A DNA stretch of 64,000 nt, taken from assembly GCF_003854895.1 (NCBI RefSeq), contig NZ_CP033966.1, positions 5,518,001 through 5,582,000 of the forward strand, given 5' to 3'. The translations under genes and the position numbers were made by a program. The notes beneath the pieces are model-generated. The model was given only the letters and a program-made list of their open reading frames with translations, was not told the DNA's origin and did no database searches. The DNA comes from Pigmentiphaga sp. H8. Lineage in GTDB: Bacteria > Pseudomonadota > Gammaproteobacteria > Burkholderiales > Burkholderiaceae_B. Shown piece by piece: positions 16,588-25,351 of the stretch. The first letter of the stretch is position 1. Every line of letters begins with the position of its first letter.

Positions 16588-18024
16588 TCAGAGCACCGGC
16601 GCGAACAGCCGCGCCACATGCATGACGACGCGCGGCAGCAGGGGCACGGCATCCCATTCGCCCTGCCCCACCTCCTTGGCCTGCGCGAAATCGGCCAGCA
16701 GCATGGCTTGCGCCTGGGCCGCGAAAGCAGGGCTGACGGTCAGCACGCTCAGTTCGAAGTTGAGCCGGAATGAGCGGTTGTCCAGGTTGGCGCTGCCCAC
16801 CGCCACCGTGTCGTCGTCGATCAGCATGACCTTCTGGTGCAGGAACCCCGGCTGGTAGCGGTAGATCCGCACACCGGCGCGCACCGCCTCGTAGGTGTGG
16901 AACAGCGACGCCTGATAGACCATGAAGTGATCGGGCCGGCACGGCAGCAGTACCCGCACGTCCACGCCGCGCAGCACCGCCAGCCGCAGCGCCGACTGCA
17001 CGGCCGAATCGGGCACGAAGTAAGGCGAGGTCAGCCAGATGCGCCGCCGCGCCGCCTGGATGGCCTGGGCCATGAACAGCGAGCCGGTTTCCTGGTGGTC
17101 GGCCGGACCGCTGGCGATGGTCAGGCAGGTCATGTCGCCGGGCGCTTCCTCGGGCATGGCCAGTTCGGGCAGGGTCTGCGTGACCCAGTACCAGTCTTCG
17201 CTGAACGTGCGCTGGATCTGCGCCACGATGGGTCCGGCCAGGCGGATGTGGGTGTCCCGCCACGGCGACAGCCGCGCATTGCCGCCCAGGTAGTCCTCGC
17301 CCACGTTGTGGCCGCCGACGAAGGCCACCTGCCCGTCGACCACGACGATCTTGCGGTGGTTGCGGAAATTCAGCTGGAAGCGGTTGCTGACACGGCGCAC
17401 CGAGAACGCGTGGATCTGCACCCCGCCCGCACGCAGCGACTCGACGTAGCGGCGCGCCAGCGCGTGGCTGCCGATGCCGTCGTACAGGAAATGGACCTTG
17501 ACGCCGGCGGCGGCGCGTTCAAGCAGGCGCCGGTGCAGCTCGCGCCCCAGCGGATCGTCGCGCACGATGAAGAACTGCACCAGGACGTAGCGCCGCGCCC
17601 GGTCGATGGCCTCGAAGATCGCATCGAAGGTCTGCTGGCCGTTCTCCAGCAGGCCGACCTGGTTGCCGACCAGGAAGCGGCGCCCCATCAATCGGTCCAG
17701 CGCCAGGAAGCGCCGCAGCGCCGGCTCCGTCGCGGCGTCGCGGCGCGCGGCCACGGTCAGTTGCGACTGGTTGACGTCGGCCTCGGTGCGCGCGCGGGCC
17801 CGCGCGCTGTTGAAGCGGTGTTCGTCCACGTAGCCGGCGAAGCGGCTGCGGCCCAGGAACAGATAGGGAATCAGCGTCAGGTAAGGGACGGAAACCAGCG
17901 CCACGGCCCAGGCCACCGCGCCCTGCGAGGTGCGGGTGTTCATGATCGCATGGCACGCGGCGATGACGCCCAGCACGTGAAGGGTGGCGACCTCCAGACC
18001 GATCGACAGCAGACTTTCCGCCAT
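16588..18024 (-). CDS. cls: Cardiolipin synthase
   Basis: A 478-residue membrane phospholipase-D-family enzyme that makes cardiolipin from phosphatidylglycerol. Two N-terminal membrane helices (LEVATLHVLGVIAACHAI and AVAWAVALVSVPYLTLIPYLFLG) precede two HKD catalytic motifs: NHRKIVVVDGQVAFVGGHN and LHQKVMLIDDDTVAVGSANLD. The length matches bacterial ClsA-type enzymes. It is followed on the same strand by no close partner and ends 16 bp from the convergent lipoprotein gene. The peptide deformylase gene upstream is only 18 bp away, so the two may be co-transcribed. Confidence 0.93.
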   Translation of the reverse strand: MAESLLSIGLEVATLHVLGVIAACHAIMNTRTSQGAVAWAVALVSVPYLTLIPYLFLGRSRFAGYVDEHRFNSARARARTEADVNQSQLTVAARRDAATEPALRRFLALDRLMGRRFLVGNQVGLLENGQQTFDAIFEAIDRARRYVLVQFFIVRDDPLGRELHRRLLERAAAGVKVHFLYDGIGSHALARRYVESLRAGGVQIHAFSVRRVSNRFQLNFRNHRKIVVVDGQVAFVGGHNVGEDYLGGNARLSPWRDTHIRLAGPIVAQIQRTFSEDWYWVTQTLPELAMPEEAPGDMTCLTIASGPADHQETGSLFMAQAIQAARRRIWLTSPYFVPDSAVQSALRLAVLRGVDVRVLLPCRPDHFMVYQASLFHTYEAVRAGVRIYRYQPGFLHQKVMLIDDDTVAVGSANLDNRSFRLNFELSVLTVSPAFAAQAQAMLLADFAQAKEVGQGEWDAVPLLPRVVMHVARLFAPVL

Positions 18025-18042
18025 GTTGGCGACCTCCCGGTA

Positions 18043-18576
18043 TCAGTCGTCGCGGTTCGGGTCGAGACCGGGGAACAACACTTCGGTGAAGCCGAACTTC
18101 GAGAAATCCTCGATGCGCGACGGGTACAGGCGTCCGATCAGATGGTCGCATTCATGCTGGACCACGCGTGCGTGAAAGCCGTCGGCCACGCGATCGATAG
18201 GGACGCCGGCGGGGTCGACGCCGGTATAGCGGATGGCGACGTGGCGCGGCACCGCGCCGCGCAGCCCCGGCACCGAAAGACAGCCCTCCCATCCCTCTTC
18301 CCTTTCGTCGGACAGGGGGGTGATGACGGGATTGATGAGGATGGTGCGCGGCACGGCGGGCGCATCGGGATAGCGCTCGCTGCTGTCGAAGCCGAAGATC
18401 ACCACCTGCAGGTCGACGCCGATCTGCGGCGCCGCCAGCCCCACGCCGCCGGCGGCCTCCATCGTATCGAACATGTCCTGGATCAGCGCGTCGAGCGCCG
18501 GAGTGCCGGTCTCCTGAACCGGCTGGGCGACACGCAGCAGGCGTTCGTCGCCCATCTTGAGTATTTCGCGGATCAT
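18043..18576 (-). CDS. def: Peptide deformylase
   Basis: A 177-residue metalloenzyme that removes the formyl group from nascent proteins. All three family motifs are present: GVGLAAPQ (44-51), EGCLS (97-101, metal ligand Cys99) and HECDH (141-145, two His ligands and the catalytic Glu). ATG 18576 follows an AGGG. The C-terminal tail FTEVLFPGLDPNRDD is longer than in the housekeeping E. coli form. This copy is not beside fmt, so it may be a second deformylase of the genome. It heads a short unit with cls. Confidence 0.92.
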   Translation of the reverse strand: MIREILKMGDERLLRVAQPVQETGTPALDALIQDMFDTMEAAGGVGLAAPQIGVDLQVVIFGFDSSERYPDAPAVPRTILINPVITPLSDEREEGWEGCLSVPGLRGAVPRHVAIRYTGVDPAGVPIDRVADGFHARVVQHECDHLIGRLYPSRIEDFSKFGFTEVLFPGLDPNRDD

Positions 18577-18658
18577 GGAACTGCCCTGGAACGGCCTTGC
18601 CGGGCCCCTTGCCCGGGTGACGCCTATCCAGATTGTGCCAGATCGGCACTGCCGCGAC

Positions 18659-18688
18659 GCCCGCCGCCGGCCTGCCACGGCGGCGGGC
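18659..18688 (-). terminator. Hairpin at the 3' end of the catabolic operon
   Basis: A perfect 11-bp inverted repeat (18659-18669 with 18678-18688) and an 8-nt loop begin 6 nt after the stop of the Bug gene at 18695. It is very GC-rich but has no run of T after it, so it may be a weak intrinsic terminator or an mRNA 3'-end stabiliser. Confidence 0.5.
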
Positions 18689-18694
18689 GGGCAC

Positions 18695-19681
18695 TCAGGC
18701 GTCGGCCTTGATGCCGGCCTGCCGGATCAATTGCGTGGTGGCGACCGCCTCGTCCTGGACGAAACCCGCGAACTGCGCCTGCGCCATGGGAGCGGGCTCG
18801 GCGCCCAGGGCCTCGATCCGGCCGCGTACGTCGTCGGCCCCCAGCGACCTGACCGTATCGTCGTGCAGCCGCGCGACCACGGGCCCGGGCGTGCGCGCGG
18901 GCAGGAACAGCCCCACCCAGAAGCGGTGGTCGGCATCGGCGAAACCGGCCTCGGTCGTCGTGGGCACGTCGGGCAGCACGGGCGAGCGGCGCGGCGCGCC
19001 TATGGCCAGCGGGGCCAGGCGCTTGTCGCGGATGAACGGCACCGCCACGGCCAGCGGCGCAACGAACCAGTCGAGCAGCCCGCTCATGACGTCCGTCAGG
19101 GCCTGCGGCGTGCCCTTGTAGGGCACGTGGGTGACGGTGATGCCGGTGGCGATGCGGAATTTCTCGCCGGCGATGTGCGAGGCGCTGCCGTTGCCCGAGG
19201 ACCCGTACATGAACTTGCCCGGCGCGGCGCGCGCCTTGTCGACCAGGTCGCGCAGCGACCGGAAGCCCTTGTCGGGCGCCACCACGATGACGTTGGGCAT
19301 GGACGCCAGCATGGTCACCGGGATGAAGTCCTTGATGGTGTCGTATTTCAGGCCCGGATACAGCGCGGCGTTGGCCACGTGGCCGGCGGAGTGGATGAGC
19401 GCGGTGTAGCCGTCGGGCTGCGCCGCGGCCACCTGCGTGGCGCCTATGGTGCCGCCCGCCCCGGGCCGGTTGTCGACGATGACGGGCTGGCCCAGCGATT
19501 GCTGCAAGCGGTCGGACAGCAGGCGCCCGATGACGTCGGTGGTGGAACCGGCGGTGAACGGGATGACCAGCCGCACCGGCCGGGCCGGATAGGCGGCCTC
19601 GGCCAGCACGCGGCCCGGCAGCACGGTGGCGGCGCCGGCCAGGGCCGCCCATTTGAACAAGTCTCGGCGTTGGGGGTTCAT
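18695..19681 (-). CDS. Bug/TctC-family periplasmic solute receptor
   Basis: A 328-residue receptor of the tripartite-tricarboxylate family, which binds small carboxylates or aromatic acids. The leader MNPQRRDLFKWAALAGAATVLPG has an RRDLFK motif close to the Tat consensus. The mature part shows VRLVIPFTAGSTTDVIGRLL, VIVDNRPGAGGTIGA, FMYGSSGNGSASHIAGE and VTHVPYKGTPQAL. GAGGAG precedes ATG 19681. It is the last gene of the dioxygenase operon. No TctA or TctB membrane subunit is encoded nearby, so transport or signalling would need partners elsewhere. Confidence 0.92.
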   Translation of the reverse strand: MNPQRRDLFKWAALAGAATVLPGRVLAEAAYPARPVRLVIPFTAGSTTDVIGRLLSDRLQQSLGQPVIVDNRPGAGGTIGATQVAAAQPDGYTALIHSAGHVANAALYPGLKYDTIKDFIPVTMLASMPNVIVVAPDKGFRSLRDLVDKARAAPGKFMYGSSGNGSASHIAGEKFRIATGITVTHVPYKGTPQALTDVMSGLLDWFVAPLAVAVPFIRDKRLAPLAIGAPRRSPVLPDVPTTTEAGFADADHRFWVGLFLPARTPGPVVARLHDDTVRSLGADDVRGRIEALGAEPAPMAQAQFAGFVQDEAVATTQLIRQAGIKADA

Positions 19682-19722
19682 GTCTTGTCTCCTCTCGTAT
19701 CTGTTGAAAATCATGCGTCGGT

Positions 19723-20712
19723 TCAGGCCGCCAGCACCAGGCGCTGGGGCGAACCGTCCAGCGTCCGGCGATAGGCCTCGACCGCGCGCTCCAGCGGCAG
19801 CACGCAAGCGTCTTCGACCGGGAAGGCGCGCAGCGCCCCCGACTCGAAATCCGGCAGCAGTTCGCGCAGGACGCCGGCGCTGCGGCTGGCGTCGAGCTTC
19901 AGGCTGTCCACGCCCAGCATCTGCAGGTTGCGCCGGTAGAAAGCCATGATGTCGAAGGGCACCACGCGTTCCGGCGACGAGATCAGGATCTGGCTGCCGC
20001 CTGTGCGCAGCGCCTCGAGCGTCGCGGCGAAGTACGGCGACCCGACGGTGTTGTAGGCGATGTCCACCCCCTGCCCGTCGGTAAGCGCCAGGATGCGCGC
20101 GGCCAGGTCGGGCCGGGTGCCGTCCAGCAGCTCGACGGGGCCGGACGCGTGGCCTTCGTAGCGGCCGGCATGGCGTTCCACGCCTATCACCGATGCGCCC
20201 AGGCGCGAGGCCAGCTGTATCGCGGCCTGGCCGACCTTGCCGTGGGCGCCCAGCACCAGCACCGTCTGTCCCGGTCCGCGCAGCCCCGCCCACCGCCATC
20301 CCTCGTGGGCGGTGACGAAGGGCACGCCGGCGGTGGCCGCCGAGGCCATGGGGATGGCGTCGGGCTTGCGCACCAGCGCCGCCACCGGCAGCACCAGGTG
20401 GCTGGCGTGGGTGCCGTCCCGGGTGATGCCCAGGTCGCCTCCGGTGCCCCAGACCTCCACGCCCAGCCACTCGCCCGGCCCGGCCACCACCCTGCCCGCG
20501 TAGTCGCGGCCGGGCGTGCGGGGCCAGACGGCGTAGGGCATCATGCCCATGGCCGCCTTCACGTCGCTGGGGTTGATGGCCGCCGCCCGGACTTCCACGA
20601 TGGCGTGGCCGGGAGGCGGCGCCGACAGGGCGCCGCGGGCGATGTCCAGCGACAGCGACTCGGGCGTATCGCCGCGCGCCAGCAGGCGCAGGGCTCGGGT
20701 TTCGATCTGCAT
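19723..20712 (-). CDS. Medium-chain dehydrogenase/reductase (zinc-independent, quinone-reductase-like)
   Basis: A 329-residue cytosolic NADP-type oxidoreductase. The Rossmann motif is VLVLGAHGKVGQAAIQLASRLGASVIGV. The N-terminal GroES-like domain includes EVRAAAINPSDVKAAMG and GRDYAGRVV, as in quinone reductases or maleylacetate-like enzymes without zinc ligands. ATG 20712 is preferred because GGAG lies 8-10 nt upstream; ATG 20727 would give 334 residues but has no ribosome site. Its place just after a ring-cleavage dioxygenase suggests it acts on an aromatic or enone metabolite. This is inference. Confidence 0.87.
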   Translation of the reverse strand: MQIETRALRLLARGDTPESLSLDIARGALSAPPPGHAIVEVRAAAINPSDVKAAMGMMPYAVWPRTPGRDYAGRVVAGPGEWLGVEVWGTGGDLGITRDGTHASHLVLPVAALVRKPDAIPMASAATAGVPFVTAHEGWRWAGLRGPGQTVLVLGAHGKVGQAAIQLASRLGASVIGVERHAGRYEGHASGPVELLDGTRPDLAARILALTDGQGVDIAYNTVGSPYFAATLEALRTGGSQILISSPERVVPFDIMAFYRRNLQMLGVDSLKLDASRSAGVLRELLPDFESGALRAFPVEDACVLPLERAVEAYRRTLDGSPQRLVLAA

Positions 20713-20737
20713 GATTGCGTTCTCCATGATGTGGGCC

Positions 20738-21664
20738 TTAGCGCAGCGGCGGGACCGGCATGTGCGTCTCGCCCGGTTCGAGCTTGAGTTCCACGTCCAG
20801 CCGGTAGCCGCCGGCGCCGTCGGGCATGAAATCTCTCAGCAGCGACCCCACCGCGCCGAAAGCGGCGTCCTCGTAGGCATAGGGGTCCAGGGCGTCGAAG
20901 ATCTGCGTGGTCAGCACCTTGTGGCCCGGCGCCGCCGCGATGAAATGCAGGTGGGCCGGCCGCATGTGGCCGCGCCCCTGCAGGGCCAGCAGTTCGCCGC
21001 ACGGACCGTCTATGGGCACGCCATAGCCCGAGGGCTTCACGCTGTCGAACCAGAAGTGCCCATCGGCGTCGGTCTCGAACACCGCGCGCAGGTTCATGTC
21101 CTCCTGGTCGGGGTCCTGGTTCTCGTACAGCCCGCTGGGAGCCGCCTGCCAGGTCTCGATCCGCGCGCCGGCCAGCGGACGTCCGTCCAGCGACACGACC
21201 CGGCCCCGCACGTGCAGCGGAACGCCGCTGGTATCCGCGCTGGCGATGCGGCTGCCGTTGGGCCGCACGGGCTGGCTGGCGCGCCAGAACGGACCGATCA
21301 GGGCCGGCTCGGTGCCGCCCGCCGCCAGCACGGCCTTGGCGTCCATCAGCAGGACCAGGGTCGCGAGCCCCAGGATGTCGGCCAGCAGGATGCCCTCGTG
21401 GCGCTTGTCGTGAGTGGCCTGGCCGACACGCACGCCGAAGTCCAGGCCCTGCTGCAGTTCGCCGTAGGTCAGCTGCACGTCGGCGGCGAAGGCGTGCAGG
21501 TGCGTGATCAGCGACGCCAGCACGGTGCGCAGGCGCGGATCGCGCGTGCCGGCGTTGGCTTCCAGCACGGCCTGCAGCAGCGCGGCCGGAGTGGCGGGAA
21601 TGGTCTTGGACCGGGGCTCGCCGGCTGGCGCGGACGAGGAAAGCTGAGCCTGATCGGATGTCAT
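20738..21664 (-). CDS. Intradiol ring-cleavage dioxygenase (catechol/hydroxyquinol 1,2-dioxygenase type)
   Basis: A 308-residue non-haem Fe(III) dioxygenase that splits a catechol-type ring between its hydroxyls to a muconate. The four iron ligands are visible: Tyr180 (PSGLYENQ), Tyr214 (SGYGVPIDG), His238 and His240 (RPAHLHF). The N-terminal helical dimer domain (residues 20-120, with LTYGELQQGLDFGVRVGQ) is that of catechol and hydroxyquinol dioxygenases rather than protocatechuate 3,4-dioxygenase. ATG 21664 is used; upstream in-frame codons lack support. It is flanked by two Bug genes and a reductase, consistent with an aromatic catabolic unit. The substrate is not decided. Confidence 0.92.
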   Translation of the reverse strand: MTSDQAQLSSSAPAGEPRSKTIPATPAALLQAVLEANAGTRDPRLRTVLASLITHLHAFAADVQLTYGELQQGLDFGVRVGQATHDKRHEGILLADILGLATLVLLMDAKAVLAAGGTEPALIGPFWRASQPVRPNGSRIASADTSGVPLHVRGRVVSLDGRPLAGARIETWQAAPSGLYENQDPDQEDMNLRAVFETDADGHFWFDSVKPSGYGVPIDGPCGELLALQGRGHMRPAHLHFIAAAPGHKVLTTQIFDALDPYAYEDAAFGAVGSLLRDFMPDGAGGYRLDVELKLEPGETHMPVPPLR

Positions 21665-21737
21665 GGCGGAAACCTGTGAACGAGTGGGGGCGGCCGCCCG
21701 CGGCATGCCGCGGCGGTGGCGACCGTCGTGGAAGCTG

Positions 21738-22766
21738 TCAGTCGACGCGGATATGGGCGGCCGCGGCCACCTCGGCCCAGCGCGGTGCCTCGTCGGCCAC
21801 GCGGGCGGCCAGGGCCTCGGGCGTACTGGCGACGACCTCGAAGCCCTGGTCGGCGGCCTGCTTGCGGACGGCCGGCAGGGCCAGGATGCGGCGCACTTCG
21901 CTGCCGAACCGGCGCACCGCGGCGGCAGGCGTGCCGGCCGGCGCGAACAGCGCCTGCATGGTCTCGGAGCGATAGCCGGGATAACCGGACTCGGCCACCG
22001 TGGGCACGGCGGGCAGGTCCGGCCAGCGCGCCTCGCCGCCGACAGCGAGCGCGCGCAGGGTACCCGCCGCCAGGTGGCCGCGCGCGGCCGGCAGCGCGGT
22101 CAGCGCGCACTGCACTTCGCCGCTCAGGGCCGCCTGCACGGCCGGCGCGGCGCCCCGATAGGGCACGTGCGTCAGCGTGACGCCCGCGCGCCGCCAGAGC
22201 AGCTCGCCGCCCAGGTGCACGCTGTTGCCGTTGCCCGGGCTGGAGTAGTTCAGCGCGCCGGGCTGCCGGCGGGCCGCTTCGATCAGGTCGGCCAGGGTGC
22301 GCAGGCTGCTGGACGCGTTGACCACGATCACGTCGGGCGAGGTCACGGCCAGACAGACCGGCGTGAACTGCCGCACCGGATCGTAGGGTGGCTTGTCCGG
22401 CGCCACGGCGGGGTTGGTCAGGAAGGCCGAGGACACGAACAGCAGCGTATGCCCGTCGGGCGCGGCATTGGCGACCGCGGCGATGCCGATGTTGCCATTG
22501 GCACCCGAGCGGTTGTCCACCACCACCGGCTTGCCCAGCGATTGCGACAGATGCTGGGCCACCAGGCGCGCGACGATGTCCGAGGTCCCCCCCGGCGCGA
22601 ACGGCACGACGATGCGGACGGCGCTGCGCGGCGCCCATTCCGTCTCGGCCGCGCGGGCCGCCAGCGGCACGCCCAGCGCCGCCCCGCCCGCCGCGATCAG
22701 GCCCACGGCCCGGCGTCGGCCGGGATCGGCAAGCCCCGGGTCTTCATTGCGCATTCTGGTCTGCAT
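21738..22766 (-). CDS. Bug/TctC-family periplasmic solute receptor
   Basis: A 342-residue receptor with the family signatures VRIVVPFAPGGTSDIVARLV, VVVDNRSGANGNIGI, GALNYSSPGNGNSVHLGGE and LTHVPYRGAAPAV. The leader contains GRRRAVGLIAAGGAALGVPLAARA, with consecutive arginines before the hydrophobic core, so Tat export is possible. AAGGAG precedes the ATG. It is the second gene of the cupin - Bug - dioxygenase - reductase - Bug operon. Two different Bug proteins in one operon suggest two ligands or a redundant supply. Confidence 0.92.
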   Translation of the reverse strand: MQTRMRNEDPGLADPGRRRAVGLIAAGGAALGVPLAARAAETEWAPRSAVRIVVPFAPGGTSDIVARLVAQHLSQSLGKPVVVDNRSGANGNIGIAAVANAAPDGHTLLFVSSAFLTNPAVAPDKPPYDPVRQFTPVCLAVTSPDVIVVNASSSLRTLADLIEAARRQPGALNYSSPGNGNSVHLGGELLWRRAGVTLTHVPYRGAAPAVQAALSGEVQCALTALPAARGHLAAGTLRALAVGGEARWPDLPAVPTVAESGYPGYRSETMQALFAPAGTPAAAVRRFGSEVRRILALPAVRKQAADQGFEVVASTPEALAARVADEAPRWAEVAAAAHIRVD

Positions 22767-22799
22767 GGCTGTCTCCTTGCCCTCGAAGCGTGATCCGCG

Positions 22800-23324
22800 T
22801 CAGGCCGACGTCTTCAGGTAGCCCGTGGTGTCGTATTCGAGCCCCGTTCCCTCGGCCGCCTTCAGCACGTCGGGATGCCAGGCGATGCGGCCGACCTCTT
22901 CGTCGTTGCCGCCCACCACAGAGTAGATCACCAGATCGTGGTCATTGGGGTTGCGGAAACCGCGCATCACGCCCACCGGCATGGAAATGCAGTCCCACTG
23001 GTTCAGCTCCACCGAGTGTTCGCCTTTGTCGCCCCAATACACGATCATGCGGCCGTTCAGGGGGAAGAACACCTCTTCGGTCTTGTGCGAGTGCAGGCTG
23101 GCGCCTTGCCCCACCGGCACCTCGATCAGCGTGACGCCGAACCGGTGGCTGCCGTGGATGGCCGGCTGCACCCCCTTGTTCTCGAGCACGCCGCGGTTGA
23201 TCAGCTTGTAGAGGCGCTTGGTCATGCCGGGCAGCCGGCTTTCGATGAAGGTTTCGCCGTACGGCTTGACCTTGCCCCAGCGCGCGATCCGCGTCGATTC
23301 CATTTCTTCCGGAGTGATGTCCAT
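22800..23324 (-). CDS. Cupin-domain protein
   Basis: A 174-residue single-cupin protein. The metal-binding motif LHSHKTEEVFFPLNGRM and the second motif MPVGVMRGFRNPNDHDL are present. The N-terminus ARWGKVKPYGETFIESRLPGMTKRLYKLINRG is shared with the C-terminal domain of the two-domain cupin at 55603-56466, so the two are paralogues. First gene of the operon and divergent from a LysR regulator. Function is unknown; such cupins may be dioxygenases, isomerases or sensors of the pathway substrate. Confidence 0.85.
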   Translation of the reverse strand: MDITPEEMESTRIARWGKVKPYGETFIESRLPGMTKRLYKLINRGVLENKGVQPAIHGSHRFGVTLIEVPVGQGASLHSHKTEEVFFPLNGRMIVYWGDKGEHSVELNQWDCISMPVGVMRGFRNPNDHDLVIYSVVGGNDEEVGRIAWHPDVLKAAEGTGLEYDTTGYLKTSA

Positions 23325-23438
23325 GTCGATTCCTTTATGCGATCGATGTTCGTGGAAGGAAAACAGAGCTATTTCGTTCTGTAGGAAGCACTCTATGGAC
23401 ACCTTTCCCATGCGTCCATTACCATTTTTCGACCATCC

Positions 23439-23454
23439 TGATAACAAAATGATA
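23439..23454 (+). promoter_or_regulatory. TGATA-N6-TGATA direct repeat, candidate regulator site
   Basis: Two copies of TGATA (23439-23443 and 23450-23454) lie 11 bp apart, one helical turn, inside the 158-bp divergent region between the cupin operon and the LysR gene. This AT-rich patch stands out from the GC-rich surroundings. It is a candidate LysR contact site. The same region also has ACAGA-N10-TCTGT at 23363-23382. Confidence 0.35.
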
Positions 23455-23482
23455 TGAAGCTCGACACCCCGGGAGAGCCCGC

Positions 23483-24409
23483 ATGGACCTGAGACAACTC
23501 CGGTATTTCGTGGTGCTGGCCACGCAGCAGCACTACGGCCGGGCATCCAGCATCCTGCACGTGGCGCAGCCGGCGCTCAGCCGCCAGATCAAGCTGCTGG
23601 AAGACGAACTGGGGGTGCAATTGTTCGAACGCCATCCGCGCGGGGCGGCGCCCACCGCCGAGGCGCTGTTCCTGCTGGAACGCGCCTCCTTCCTGCTGCG
23701 CTACGCCGAACAGGTCAAACAGGACCTGATCGCGCGCCAGCGCGATCCGCGCGGACCGGTGGCGATCGGCCTGTCGCCCGCGCTGGCCCTGCTGCTGGCG
23801 GCGCCGCTCACCCAAGCCATGCGGGCCCGCTATCCGGACGTGCGGCTGCGCATCATCGAAGGGTTCTCGCAATCGCTGCACGACATGCTGGGCCAGGGCT
23901 CGGTGGACGTCGCGATCCTGAACGGTCCCATGCAGCTCGCCAACCTGCATGCCACGCCGCTGATGACCGAGGCGCTCTGTCTGATCGGACCGGCCAACGA
24001 TGCGCGCCTGCGCGGCAAGAGCCTGCCGCTCCAGCGCCTGGCGGGCGTGCCGCTGGTGATGACGGGCGTCCCCAAGTCGGGAGTCCGCCTGGAACTGGAA
24101 GCCGCCGCCGCGCACGCGGGCGTCGAGCTGGAAAGCGTGGTGGAGGTGGAGACCATCACGGTCGCCTCGCGGCTGGTCCGCGAAGGCCTGGGCATGACCG
24201 TGCACTTCGCCGCCGTCGTGAAGTCCGAGATCGATGCGGGCCAGCTTGCCGCGATCCCGGTCGAGGGGTTGCGGCTGCGCCGCATCCTGGCCCGCGCGGC
24301 GGACCGCCCGCCCTCGCGCGCCACGGAGGTGCTGATCGCCTCCCTGCAGCAGGTCATCGCCGACCAGGTGCGCGCGGGGAACTGGCCCCACGCCCGGCTG
24401 GAGTTCTAG
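23483..24409 (+). CDS. LysR-family transcriptional regulator
   Basis: A 308-residue regulator with an N-terminal winged helix-turn-helix (MDLRQLRYFVVLATQQHYGRASSILHVAQPALSRQIKLLEDELGVQLFER) and a C-terminal periplasmic-binding-like effector domain (from about residue 92, PVAIGLSPALALLLAAPL). It is divergent from the cupin/Bug/dioxygenase operon, the classic position for its activator. The effector is probably a pathway intermediate. GGGAGAG lies ahead of the ATG. It converges with the next LysR gene, 15 bp away. Confidence 0.92.
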   Translation: MDLRQLRYFVVLATQQHYGRASSILHVAQPALSRQIKLLEDELGVQLFERHPRGAAPTAEALFLLERASFLLRYAEQVKQDLIARQRDPRGPVAIGLSPALALLLAAPLTQAMRARYPDVRLRIIEGFSQSLHDMLGQGSVDVAILNGPMQLANLHATPLMTEALCLIGPANDARLRGKSLPLQRLAGVPLVMTGVPKSGVRLELEAAAAHAGVELESVVEVETITVASRLVREGLGMTVHFAAVVKSEIDAGQLAAIPVEGLRLRRILARAADRPPSRATEVLIASLQQVIADQVRAGNWPHARLEF

Positions 24410-24424
24410 GCGGGCACGCCGGCC

Positions 24425-25309
24425 TTACCGGCCCGCCAGTTCATCCGCGACGATATCCATGAACAGCTGAGTCGCCGCCGACGCATGATCGCGCCGGCGC
24501 ACGGCAGCGACCGTGGACCGGGGCGAATCGGCCAGGGGCCGGAACACCACGTCCTGGGCCGCCACGTGGCGCATGGATTCGGGAACCAGGGCGATCCCCA
24601 TCCCCACGCCGACCAGTCCCACCGCCGTATTCGCATTCGCCGATATGTTCAGGACCCGAGCCTCGAACCCCGCCTTGCGGCACAGCGCGGTCACCGACTG
24701 GAAAAGCCCGACCGGCCGCCGGCTCGCGTTGACGAAGGTCTGCCCCTCCAGGTCCCCCAGCCGGAGGCGGTGCCGCCCCGCCAGCGCGTGGCCCCGCGGC
24801 AGCGCCACGACCAGCGCTTCGTCGTAGAGCGGCGCGGCCTCGAGCTCGGCATGGGAAACCGGCAGGCGCATCACCGCCACGTCGACCAGGCCGCGCATCA
24901 ACTCGTCGATCTGGGCGTCATTGGGCGTTTCCTGCAATCGCACGGAGATAGAGGGATAGCGGGCGGTGAACGTCCGGATGATCTTCGGCAACGTTCCCCG
25001 GCAGGTCGTGAAGCTGCACGCGACGACCAGATTGCCCTGTTCGCCGTCGCCGATGCGGCGGGCCTGCTCGGAAATCTCCGGCAGGCGGCGCAGCCAGGGC
25101 ACGACCTGCTCGTACAAATCCCTGCCCGCGTTCGTCAGCACGACAGATCGCTTGGTGCGCACGAACAGCCGCGCGCCGATCATGGCCTCCAGCATCTTGA
25201 TCTGCTGGCTTAGCGGAGGCTGCGACATGTTCAGGCGCGCGGCGGCGCGGCTGAAATGCAGCTCCTCCGCGACGACGACGAAATACCGCAGATGCCGTAG
25301 CTCGATCAT
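24425..25309 (-). CDS. LysR-family transcriptional regulator
   Basis: A 294-residue LysR protein. The HTH region is MIELRHLRYFVVVAEELHFSRAAARLNMSQPPLSQQIKMLEAMIGARLFVR, of the CatR/CbbR-like type with a second conserved LSQQI core. The effector domain begins near residue 92 (NLVVACSFTTCRGTLPKII). It lies 42 bp downstream of the D-2-hydroxyacid dehydrogenase gene on the same strand, so it is probably the last gene of the Bug - cupin - dehydrogenase operon and its regulator. A role at the dioxygenase operon is less likely. Confidence 0.9.
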   Translation of the reverse strand: MIELRHLRYFVVVAEELHFSRAAARLNMSQPPLSQQIKMLEAMIGARLFVRTKRSVVLTNAGRDLYEQVVPWLRRLPEISEQARRIGDGEQGNLVVACSFTTCRGTLPKIIRTFTARYPSISVRLQETPNDAQIDELMRGLVDVAVMRLPVSHAELEAAPLYDEALVVALPRGHALAGRHRLRLGDLEGQTFVNASRRPVGLFQSVTALCRKAGFEARVLNISANANTAVGLVGVGMGIALVPESMRHVAAQDVVFRPLADSPRSTVAAVRRRDHASAATQLFMDIVADELAGR

Positions 25310-25351
25310 GCCCGGAAACCCCTCCTCCAGAGGACGCCTACCGGTACCGGT

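Noticed and set aside
18600..18640. TGGCAC sequence before the peptide deformylase gene as a sigma-54 promoter
   Set aside because: TGGCAC is present but the -12 TTGC block is missing at the right distance.
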